This document shows positions 53,457-64,000 of a stretch of DNA of 64,000 nucleotides, piece after piece. Under the pieces are notes generated by a model that saw nothing but the letters and a program-made list of their open reading frames with translations, was not told where the DNA came from and did not search any database. Position 1 is the stretch's first letter. Each line of letters starts with the position of its first letter. Made by a program: the position numbers and the translations under genes. Source of the DNA: Podospora pseudoanserina (lineage: Eukaryota; Ascomycota; Sordariomycetes; Sordariales; Podosporaceae); NCBI RefSeq assembly GCF_035222485.1, contig NC_085925.1, positions 2,170,001 to 2,234,000 of the forward strand, in the 5' to 3' direction.

Positions 53457-55021
53457 ATGTCTACTCTCGAGGACCTTGCTGGTCTGACCAGCCGCCGCGA
53501 TGACGACGACAAAAAGAAGGACGAGAAGAAGGACGACAAGAGCAAGAGACAAGGGGATGGCGATGCCGAGATGAAGGATGCCGAGCCCGAGGAGGATGTG
53601 CTGGACGAGGAGATTCTGGCTCTTGCCACAGAGGACATCAACACTCGCCGCCGACTTCTCGACAATGACGCCAGAATCATGAGAAGCGAGTACCAGCGGT
53701 TAACGCACGAGAAGCAGACTATGTTGGAGAAGATCAAGGAGAACAAGGAGAAGATTGACAACAACAGGTAGGGAATGGCAATAGATCATGCTCCCTCCTC
53801 GGTAGTGTATCGCTGACACGGCTTTGCGCCATAGACAACTGCCCTATCTTGTTGGCAATGTCGTTGAGCTCTTAGACCTCGACCCCACCGCCGAATCATC
53901 TGAAGAGGGCGCCAACATCGACCTGGATGCTATCCGCGTTGGTAAATCGGCCGTGATCAAGACATCGACTAGGCAAACCATCTTCTTACCCCTCATCGGT
54001 CTCGTCGACCCAGACAAGCTGCAGCCTGCCGATCTTATCGGTGTGAATAAGGACTCGTATCTTATTTTGGACACTCTGCCGGCTGAGTATGACAGCAGAG
54101 TCAAGGCGATGGAGGTTGACGAGAAGCCCACGGAGAAGTACAGCGATGTTGGTGGTTTGGACAAGCAGATCGATGAGATCATCGAGGCTATTGTCTGGCC
54201 GATGAAGGAGGCCGAGAGGTTCAAGAAGATTGGTATCAAGGCTCCAAAGGGTATGTTCAGCTGTATTCTAGGGATGTTGTATCAGGTGTGCTGATCTTTT
54301 ACTCAGGATGCTTGATGTACGGCCCTCCAGGTACCGGCAAGACGCTCTTGGCCAGAGCGTGCGCTGCGCAGACTGATGCCACTTTCCTCAAGCTTGCCGG
54401 TCCCCAATTGGTGCAGATGTTCATTGGTGATGGTGCCAAGCTTGTGAGAGATTGCTTCGCTCTGGCGAAGGAGAAGGCCCCTGCGATTATCTTCATTGAC
54501 GAGTTGGATGCCATTGGTACCAAGCGTTTCGACAGTGAGAAGAGTGGTGACCGTGAAGTTCAAAGAACCATGTTGGAGCTTCTCAATCAGCTGGATGGCT
54601 TCGCCTCGGACGACCGCATCAAGGTCATCGCCGCCACAAACAGAGTGGATGTCCTCGACCCTGCGCTGCTGCGTTCCGGCCGTCTTGATCGCAAGATTGA
54701 GTTCCCGTATCCCAACGAGGAGGCCCGGGCTCAGATTCTCAAGATCCACTCCCGCAAGATGAAGGTGGATGAGAACGTCAACTGGGGCGAACTGGCGCGC
54801 AGCACAGACGAGTTTGGTGGTGCCATGCTCAAGGCTGTTTGTGTTGAGGCTGGCATGATTGCCCTGCGGATGGGGAAGAACAAGATTGGGCATGAGCACT
54901 ATGTCGATGCCATTGCTGAAGTACAGTCCAAGAAGAAAGACGTGAGTACCCCCTTGCCCGGCACCTCGGTTTTCGGCCACATTACTAACGTTTCTTTCAG
55001 ACGGTCAACTTTTATGCGTAA
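53457..55021 (+). CDS. RPT5: 26S proteasome regulatory ATPase RPT5 (PSMC3)
   Basis: Four exons: 53457-53767, 53835-54250, 54307-54941 and 55001-55021; introns of 67, 56 and 59 bp; 460 residues. Acidic/basic N-terminus, then a coiled coil ([20 protein letters not shown]), an OB fold ([16 protein letters not shown]) and the AAA+ module: Walker A GPPGTGKT, Walker [10 protein letters not shown], arginine fingers in [13 protein letters not shown] and sensor ATNRVDV. The final exon is 21 bp and encodes only TVNFYA and the stop, which is the HbYX motif that docks into the 20S alpha ring and opens the gate. Skipping or retention of that splice would remove the motif. Confidence 0.97.
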
Positions 55022-58000
55022 TCTTGTTTTAGGTCTGGCTTTGTATTCAAGCGGAGGATGGGGCTGGGAAATGGCAATGGCACTGGATGGCTGGGGGCGC
55101 ATGGTAGATGTGCATGTGCCGCGGTATCATAGAAGAAGTGGCGGAAGCCGGTCGTTGCGTAATACTATTCAGCAGAGCGACGCGGGTTATGATGAACCAA
55201 CCTTGTGTGTCTTTGTGATTTTCTTGTTCCTTGTGGTGTTTGTATGGTTGGGCTTTGACTCGACAGGTGAGTTCAGGTTTGCTTCATTCGAAGCCACTGC
55301 AGCCTTGGTTCGATATGATACAGCTGGCTCTTGTAGGATGCCTGACGGGGATCTGTTCCAGTTTGTACTCGACCTGGGATGCTCGCGTTATTTTGTCGAG
55401 GCTGGTCACTCTGGGGTTCTGCTGCTTGAAAGGAAGCTTTTAAAGATAGTTAATAGGCTTCCATAATGGTCAAGAGGATTGTCAACAACCTAGGGTATCT
55501 TTTAACGAAAACGGCTGGGGCTTTCTTACTATAACACAGGCTTGGTTCTGGTATGGCTGTGCGATGGGGGTTTGACAGGGGCAGTTTGTCCACTTCTTCT
55601 GTTGATGTAAAGCTTTTAAGGGGGCTGAAGAATGATGAATTCCTGGCGGTCAACGGAGCTCTTATGATTATGGGTACGTTGATAATATATATGATGATGT
55701 GAATAATGGGAGGTAATTGTTCAAGGGACTGGTAAGTTACGGTTTTGGATTGTATGGATGGTTGAAGAGGAGGAGGAGAAGAGGAATAGTCAAGGTAAGA
55801 GTCGCTATAGGATAACATAAGATAGGTGATGTCGTCTGGCTGTCTTGGACGATTTTGAGCAAGTTGAGGTTTAACGGATATTCCTCAGTATTCTCAGTCT
55901 CTCCTCGACAGATATGGTCTTTACCAAGACACATAAAGTCTATCCATTCATCCTCTCACTTCTTTTCCCAATACTGAATCTTCTCCCCGATACCACGAGT
56001 CTTTCCTGGGCCTAACAGTCGACAGACAATATCTTGAAGCTTATTCTCTCTTTGTCTCTACACTTCCTGAAACTCTCACCCATCAACACCTCGTTCCTAC
56101 ACCACTCTGCCCCTTCTATTACCTTCACCATGGCTGAGTCGACCAGTCCGACATCTCCCGCTCACCCGACTACCCGGCTCACCCAGCTCACCAGATACCG
56201 CGCAGCAAATTGAACAAAAGAGCACCACCAACTCTCCCCTCCTTCCCCGTCAGTATGCCCCCTCCAATTCCTCAGCTATCATCTCATCCCAGCGACCGGC
56301 CCTGGTATCATTTCACCTCCACTGCGGATAACAAGCAAATCTCGGGTTATGAGAACCCGCTGTCTTCAGGTGGTATGCATAAGACAGAGACCAACTATTA
56401 CCGAGCGCGTGCCAACTCAGCAGATGGCCCCACGGATGTACACATCAGTCCGCAAGCAAGCCAATAGGTAGGTGCTGTGCGAAGCCGATAAATAGGAGGA
56501 GTGAAGCTCCATGGACCTCCGACATGGAGCGCCCACTGGCGCCTGTCCTACTAGACCAGCCAGTCCGCATGGTGAATGGTAAATAACGCCCGCTGGGGGG
56601 GAGTATGGGGTCGAGGACCGGACGGAGGGGATGAGCGCAGAAATAGCTTGGTTGGGGAACACCACGGGCTGCTGGCTTGCAGGGTTGAGCGATACGGTGT
56701 GAGATACCTATACAGATCGAGGGAAAATATGACCTGGTGGCGTATCTGCGTTGATAGTAAATACAGAGTTGGGCGGGAGTGATTGATGGGCAGTGCGGAC
56801 GGGTAAATGAATAGTAGGAGCTGGAGATGGGATTTGGTCTGAATATGGGACATGGGCTGTACTAGCTTATTGGATCCTTCATGGGGTTTTGTATGTTTAT
56901 TACATGTCTGCAGGTGTTAATGGGGGTTTCCCTCACGATACACAGTGGAATGATTAATTTGGATTACATTTTCCAAGTCATCGTGCCCAGGTACCTAGCC
57001 TGTAGCATGGCTACCTACGTTTCCTCAAATCAATGGATATCAGGTGGAAAATCTACAACAATACAGAGTATAGTATTCGTATTTTAAAACAACCTGACCC
57101 CGAAGACAATCCCAAGTTGTTTACAATAGCAGCAATAAAGTTATGCTTTCTTATGGGTTGATGAAAACGGTTAAAGTTTCCAGTGAGTGATCGTTTGCTT
57201 GGTATTCACTGATCTGTGGCCTGCGCAATACAGGAAATGTTGAAATAGGTCCGGACAATAACAACTACGGATTTAACACCATCATCATTTGTGAAGTGTC
57301 TTTTGATGTAGTGTTGATCAGGTATAATTACTAGACGAGTTTGAGACATCCTCTGGAGAAGAACATGGTAATTCTTCGATATAAAGCAGAAGACTGCGCC
57401 CATTTTGGCTCAAAGGGGTACTATTCCGAGGCTTTTTCTCGGGTTTCAGGTGATTGGCCTACATACGACATGCTATGATCCGCGCGCCTATATGGCACCA
57501 TTTCGAGGTGTGTGCTACTTGCACAGGCAATATAGCATTCATCCTCACGACACCAAGTCAGGTTTGCAATACGAACGAGCTGTGGTCTTCAACAGCCACT
57601 CATGAAGACTGGAGTCAACGTTTCACTCGGCCTGATGACGTTGGAAGGCAAGCATGGCATGTTCAGCCTCAGCTGTGGTGAGGTATACGACGAAGATTGA
57701 ATGGTCGACGATGTTCATGATGGTTTTGTGGTATTCTCGTGATAGTATTTATATCTTCTCGGTCATCTTAGATAGGCATGTAGTTATGTCCAGTACGAGC
57801 TTCGTATGAAAGGAATCTGAGTGGTAGGATCGAAGTTTGTGAAACCAAAATGCAGTTGGGTAGACTGTAAAAATTCTCCTCACTGTTCATCTGCAAGGCC
57901 CTGCTTACGTGCTCACCAAATCGTTCCGTGATTCGTCCTCCACGGCGCTTGTTCGTATTCTCCAAGTAGCAATGGTTACACAAGCCACCCCTCGAATCAT

Positions 58001-61000
58001 ATCCCCCTTTTGAGCATGGCGTTGGTGGAAGTAGGTACTTTCGTCCGGCAAGAAACAGATTTGGAGAAAGAAAGGTGAAACACGGGAATCTACTTCCTCT
58101 CGGGATGTTTTCGGCCCTGTCAAGGTTGCAGTAGCTTCCTTCTCGGCCCTGCTGGCTTACTCGTGTGCTTCTTCTTTTGTTCTAGACGGTTGTGGCTGAG
58201 CAACAGCGGTTAATCGGGGCTGGGGAACCGTTAGCGAGCAAACAATCAACGACAATCGACACACACCATTCGCCTTTTCGGCTTGAAAAGTAAAATGAGA
58301 TAAATGTTCCCGAGTCGCGCTAGAAAGGGCAAGGCAGAATGCCACGAGTCAAGCATGGGGGGTTGCACAACAGGGTGGTTCTGCCGTACTCGTATACATC
58401 GTACAGGATTCGAGTGGTTGTTTTATGGCTCGGCATTGGTGTGACAACGTCTGGGTTGGTATACTAGTGCTATTTAGTCAGGTAGTAGTGTTTGGTCCTC
58501 ATTTTAGCATGTTATTTCTTTCTTTGAGTACATAGGATACCCGGTGTGTGGGTAATTGTTCGTCTTCGACGTGAGCATTGCATCAAGTCATCAAATAGGG
58601 GAAAGCTAGATATTGAAAATGATGCTCGGTCAAAAGTCGGGCTTGTGAGATGGAGAGGGTTTGAACATCATTTCTAGGTGCTGAGGCATGTGATATCAAA
58701 CACCAGGGAAGACATACGTCAGACCGGCATGGCAAAACTGGGGTAAGTGGTTGAGTATGACTTCACCGCCGATCGGAGTGTTGATCTTGAAACGGAATAT
58801 GCTAAATGAAAAACTTTATTTGATCAGCCATTTGCAAACATCTCTTGATGGATTCAGGGCCCTGTTAATTTTCCCTGAAAGGCGTTGACGATCCCCCACA
58901 ATGTCTCTGCCGAACAACGTAGAATATGAACTAGAAAACAGCCGAGCATGGCCCAGCAAAAGCGGAACCTTGCAGGGTGGAAATAACGAGATGGCTTTCC
59001 TGCGACGATGATTTGAAACCGCCACGAAAGGCCTGCCGCATTTGGTGGTTGGGTTCGACCACATATGCAGCTACGCAGGGTACTTGTGTGCTATATGGAG
59101 AGTGATGTTAATGTTGCGGGGGCTCAGGGGAGCAGAATGCCCATCTGCAACTGACGGCTTATCGTAGAGTCGTAGTCTCTTGGATGTATACCGGTCACAA
59201 TGCGAAATACGGCGTACCGAGACGTGACAACAGCAAGCCGCGAGGCGCGGTCCCTGTCTATTTTGCCAGTCCGGCAACTTTATCACTTTATCGGCGAGAT
59301 TATTAAGAAATGTCAAGCTAAAACGCGATTAGTGCCCGATGAAAATGGTGATAGTCGAACGGGAAGTGGGGGCGCCTAAAATGCAAAGCCACCATCCTTT
59401 TGTCTCCATTGAGCATAGCGTGTCGACGCCCACTTAGGATCCCCGTCTTCACCCAACAGCACATCTGCCGGACATCACGATATCTGATTCCCAACTTCAT
59501 GGCTCCAGGCGCCTGTTTGCGACACGTAAGCAAGCCCTGCAGTAGACCAGAAGGGAGTTAAGACCATGTGGTTGTCAGCATCGGGCTTAAGCTACCGGTG
59601 TGCTGGATTAGGTACTTGTATCATGTTGGACAAAAGTCCTCTGCTTAGCCGTCGTCCAATGATGTCAAGGGACGTTATGACGGGTGTGAAATGAATGTGT
59701 CGTTCCCAGAATGGGCTCCGGCTTGTTGGGGTGCAAGAGCATACAGGCCGAACACCACCAGGCTCTGAGCATAGGTAACCCTCGAGATGGTGCAGGGCCC
59801 TGGTGCGGTAAGCAAGCGGCATCCAACGGCATTTAGGCGGCCCGGGGAATGGATAGCTAGACAACGTTGCATGAGACCGGAGATGGAACGGCAATAGGGA
59901 CTAGGTGATCGCAGACGCGTGGAATGGTCGTTGATAGACTTCTTAATTCGTTTGACGACGAACTCTGTATGTTTGAACCTTAACCCAACTGTCCCGCCAA
60001 GAGGTTGTTGGTTTAAAGTTGAACAGCTCGGAATCAACAGCGCCGCATGTAAGTGCGAAGTTGACATAATCAGACATTTAAAGCTTGGTCGTAGTTGAAG
60101 GCCAGAGGGTTAGTCGGTAGTCCTGGAAAGCAACTCCAGAGACTGTCTCTATGTGCGTGGACGTGTATACGTCAACAAAAGCTCATAAAGCGTGATACCG
60201 CGGCCTTGGCTGATGGTGACAGCCAGTCATAATTCTGATGCCTGAAGTGTGTTCGCGGCCTTTGTACAAGCGGTACGACCCGGTGTTGGATCTCTGTAGC
60301 TGATGATGTTCGAGACAATTTCTATGTTGTTGAATCATTAGACTTGGTCTAGGGGGGTCTTCAAAACACTGGGTCCCATGACGAGTGCATTGAATCTGTG
60401 TTAGATATGGTTGGTATGGGTTGTGTCAGTATGACGGATATTACCGTAGACAGCGACTTAGCTGAAAGAATGCTTCATCAAATTCGAGGTCCAAGTATCG
60501 TTGGTTCTTCCATAATTATCCGGACAAGTCATCGGCCTCAGGTACGTGATGCTACTGGGAGCAACGGCCTGGGAGAGTCACTCTTGGTTGTTCCCACTAC
60601 GTATCTAAACGCAGCAAATTTTGCAAGGTTGGGGGTTGTTGGTTGACATAAGGGCCGCGCATGTGGTGTTCTCCGTGGTGGAAATACCGACTTGAAGAAC
60701 ACCAGAAGACCATCAGTATGTGTTCATGATGATTTCCCCATCAATTCCAACACCTACAACGAAATGTGATAGGTAATCAGACGGAAATAGGAGGAAAGCA
60801 TGGCGTAGAGGCGTTTCCGTGGCCTTGCCGTGATCCTTTCATGGTGGTGAACAAAACAAACAAGGAAGACACAAATTCCATGCGACTGAACAAGAAACCA
60901 ACGAAGAATCCATCGATGCGGCAATAGGGCTGAGTGGTACTGGCATCTTGGGGCGCGATGATGGTGGTTGTCAGCTGTGCCGCAGGGGGCTGCTCAAGTT

Positions 61001-62470
61001 GATAGCGTGGTGTGAGATATATCGGCGGGCTGCATAAACAACCTCCCTTACCGGGACACGGGAGCGGTCTCGTGATGCGTTGACTCGACCATCATCACGA
61101 AGTGGTGGTGCGTGCGTCATCGTGGTGGACGATGCTGGGTTTTGAGGAGAATCAAGACTTTTGGTGCCTGGCGTGCCTGGCGTGCCTACCAAAAAATCTC
61201 GCTAGCGCTTGCGTAGTCCAAAATGCGCCAGGCATCCTCAGGCAAGTGCCCCGTATTATGTCCTTCCTGCCCCTGTACTATTCAAACGGTCCACCGGGAC
61301 GACACCCTGTGTGTCCATCGCGTCTGTCCTCACTTTCAAAGAAAACACATCTCATCTTTAAATCCATCCTCCAACAAATCTATTGACCACGTTTTCCGGC
61401 CCCTTAGACCATCCACAGCCGCTGCAATCCTCCGCCACAGACAGGCGCCACGCATCCAATTGGGATAAGTGTGCATTTCCGCCCCTGCAGGTCCACGACC
61501 CAGCAATGCAACGACGCCAGTGCTGTCCCTGTCAGGTTCAAGCAGCATGGCAGCGGCATGTTGAAAACCTACGTCGGAATGGATATTTGGAGCTGACCAA
61601 GCACGCCCAACGAACACCACGGCATTGGTTCTCCAAATCCTTCAGAGAACAACCACAACCGAATGCGCGAATCAAGCTTCAAATCCGCCTTAGAGATCGG
61701 TGGGGATCATTGGGACACACTAGGGGATGAGCCGCCAATCGTCATGGACTCAATCGTTCGATCAAGAGGTCGCCGACGAGGCAAAAAGAACACCACACCA
61801 CCACAGCATCCAGACTGGCGATGTTCAAGTTTCTGATGCCTTCAACGCTGTGCCAAGCGGCGATGCTGCCTTGAGACAAGCACAGGTAAACCTTCTGGCT
61901 TTTTTTTTGTCTCTTGCTTTTCTCTTGTCGTCACGTCAGTTGGCTCCTGCTTCTGTTCCGCACGGAGGGGGCATCATTTGTACCCTGCAAGGGCCTTGTG
62001 CACGCCCAATCCGCTCCAGAATTCCCTCGACCCGCCAATTCCAGTGACGCTGTGGCCCCTATGCCTGGCTGGAGTCATCCCGCTTTGAAGGCGAGTCTAG
62101 TGACTCCACCTTCTCACTCATGAAATTTCAAGTGGGTTCGTAATTCATAGTTATGGGGCACGGCCGGCGAGACACTTTCTCTCCCGGAACACCTCCGGGT
62201 CCGGCATTGCCTGTGGTACACCTTGGACTCTACTTGGATTCTGAGCCCCCCTACGGTACCCCTGTTCTGCCTGGCGGCACGTATTGCAAGGCTCCGCAGC
62301 ATGCCATGCCACTCACTTGTCACTGTGGACATGGATACACACTACTTGGAGATGGTTGCCATCTGAAAATAATTTAAACAGCAGCTATTCCCACCTTTTG
62401 GATCATGATCATCAACAGCCCAACACCCACTTCCAGTTTTTAATAGCTTCACATCAACATCAACATCAAT
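55022..62470. other. 7.4-kb gene-poor region
   Basis: No supportable protein gene or RNA gene. Open frames are short and composition is mixed (near 50% GC) on both strands. The frame from ATG 56130 (TTCACCATGGCTGAG, a good context) encodes only 27 residues before a stop. An adjoining frame, ending at 56467, reads ADNKQISGYENPLSSGGMHK and could be a separate small exon, but no splice links them. The right end (62400-62470) is the leader of the Clr5 gene. It may hold long non-coding transcripts, a decayed segment or distal regulatory DNA. Confidence 0.5.
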
Positions 62471-63159
62471 ATGTCTGGATACTACCACATGCCACTCCAG
62501 GGCCAGCATGACCAGCAACATGCTGAGCCGTCTGCCTTTCGACCTTCCCGAGCAGAGGACTGGGAACCATACCGAGACATCATTGCACATCTCTACAACA
62601 CGATGAAGCTCAAGGATGTCATGACCGAGATGCAGATGACATACAACTTCAAAGCAACGTAAGCTTCCACTTCTCCCCAACACCAAGACGTTGAACTGAC
62701 ATGTTTGATATTAGTGAGAAGCAGTACAAGACTCAGTTGAAGAAGTGGAACCTTGATACCAAGTACATCAAGGCATCCGAGTACATGGCCATGCTTCAGA
62801 TCATGCGTGAGCGGGAGGCCCAGGACCCATCCAAGCAGACACGCTTCATTCTTCGCGGGAGACCAGTAGATCCCAAGGATATTGCTCGGTTTGAGAAGCG
62901 GCATCAGAAGAAAGGGACACTGAAGGAAGGGGAGCTGGCAGAGCTTCAGGGTAGGCAAAAATCTACCGTTCTTCACACATGACCATCCACTAATATATCA
63001 ACCACAGAACCTGTCGAGGACCTCATCTATCACACTCCTTCTCCTGAGCCAACAGGATATGCATACACTGCAACCTCCGACTACGGGTCAACCTCTTCGT
63101 ATGCAACCACTTCCGCATACGACACTTCCTCGCAATACGCCTATAGCTACGGCATGTGA
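62471..63159 (+). CDS. Clr5-domain protein
   Basis: Three exons: 62471-62658, 62715-62950 and 63008-63159; introns of 56 and 57 bp; 191 residues. The Clr5 domain spans about residues 25-85: AEDWEPYRDIIAHLYNTMKL, DVMTEMQMTYNFKATEKQYK and TQLKKWNLDTKYIK. It is a short myb-like helical module named after S. pombe Clr5. A basic middle (RFEKRHQKKGTLKEGELAEL) and a Ser/Thr/Tyr-rich tail (SDYGSTSSYATTSAYDTSSQ) follow. Most fungal members are uncharacterised; DNA or chromatin binding is a family-based guess. Confidence 0.88.
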
Positions 63160-64000
63160 CCCGAGCAATGCATCTACGAACACGCAAGGTGGCTTTCTAC
63201 CCGAATTTTTTGACGACGAGGTGCAACCGGCAGATGGGGGCGCATCGTCGAATTCTTTTTTTCAGTAATAGTTCTTCCTTACACTTAATGCACGCATATG
63301 GGACAACGGTAGGACATGATTTGGAGGCATCTCATCTTTCATTTGGTGGACTGGAGGAGTAATTGGATACCCATGGATTTGATTGGTTTGGACTTACACG
63401 GGCGTTTTTTTGCTTGCAGCGGATAGACACATATAGACGTGACAGTGGTGCATCGACTATGATTACTCATCATGCATCATCGAATCTTGTATCACCATCT
63501 TGAGGCCTCGTCTGATGTTTGAACAAGTATGGCTGCAAGTCTTTGGCTGGTCAGCCCTCCCCAGGCTCGATCACAGGCTGGTTTGACCTTCCAATCAGAG
63601 ACACCCTTCCCCCAATCCCAACTCCCGACCGAGTGGCCATCGGGAACATGAGGCGGCCCCGGCTCAGCTACCCGTGAGCCAAGGCCTTGCGCCTCGCAAT
63701 ATCTGGTCCCAACAGGACATAGCTTCAGCTCTCTGACAAAATCTGGATGCCTAGCGTTGTTCAACCATCTCGAAAATAAAAGAAGACTCCTTGATTCATG
63801 CGGATCTTGCTCGGCAAGGCGTACCGAGATCCGTCCGAAGCACTCCGGTCCTCTTTTTGTTTGCTTGCTTCAGGGTGAATCCATCACGAACGGGCTGCTT
63901 CATGGCCAAACAATGTTTCAACCAGCTTGTGGGAACAGCTGTGGCTGTGCAACCGGGCCCTTGACCATCGTCCGATAAATGGGCTCCCAAGAGGTAGGAT
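63160..64000. other. right end, no gene recognised
   Basis: 840 bp after the Clr5 gene with only short open frames on either strand. Confidence 0.5.

Noticed and set aside
1-64000. LTR elements, LINEs, CRISPR arrays or rRNA genes
   Set aside because: Read through for reverse-transcriptase and integrase motifs, long direct terminal repeats, regularly spaced direct repeats and rRNA signatures; none seen apart from the pogo-like transposon and the short repeats listed.

Overview
The window is nuclear DNA of a filamentous ascomycete, most likely a Sordariomycete of the Sordariales type. The evidence is short spliceosomal introns (47-69 bp, a few longer) with GTRNGY donors and CTAAC-type branch sites, wobble-GC-rich coding, CAACATG/CACCATG start contexts, a DIM-5 type H3K9 methyltransferase and fungus-only families (Clr5 domain, Ish1/Msc1 repeats). 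I read about 21 protein genes, most of them rebuilt here exon by exon, plus one DNA transposon, one decayed gene and several gene-poor stretches.

Layout. 1-2548: the 5' part of a DHA2-type MFS transporter gene, with a nearly whole pogo-like transposon inserted 114 bp upstream of its start codon. 3821-6984: a long, disordered RNA-binding protein with amino-acid repeats and a 21-bp minisatellite in its intron. 8305-10054: a secreted/ER protein made of eight Ish1-like repeats. 10055-15408: gene-poor, with a decayed F-box-like gene. 15409-19329: two tandem paralogues of an unknown single-pass membrane protein; one intron at the shared position appears to be GC-AG. 19492-27432: five neighbouring genes of triose/tetrose-phosphate chemistry (TIM-like isomerase, RpiB/LacAB-like isomerase, DAK-family kinase, class II aldolase, 3-hydroxyisobutyrate-dehydrogenase-like enzyme), four of them in two divergent pairs. 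This is the most interesting locus.

27724-55021 is a compact housekeeping stretch: dim-5, a UBTD/DC-UbP ubiquitin-domain protein, beta-COP, Mago nashi (six exons), GID4/Vid24, TRM11, RPP40, an ankyrin protein, tRNA ligase TRL1, anthranilate phosphoribosyltransferase, mitochondrial uL10m, a UPF0132 membrane protein and the proteasome ATPase RPT5. Three tRNA-maturation genes (TRM11, RPP40, TRL1) lie within 7.6 kb, the first two sharing one promoter region. 55022-62470 holds no gene I can support. A Clr5-domain protein gene follows at 62471-63159.

How the genes may work together. The five-gene sugar-phosphate block contains the three activities of erythrulose catabolism (kinase, erythrulose-1-phosphate isomerase, erythrulose-4-phosphate isomerase), as in the Yarrowia EYK1/EYI1/EYI2 cluster and the mycobacterial LerK/LerI/DerI set. 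It adds an aldolase and an acid dehydrogenase whose families are fused in a plant protein. I read it as a tetrulose/four-carbon acid utilisation cluster with an extra, uncharacterised branch. This assignment is inference from family and context, not from tests.
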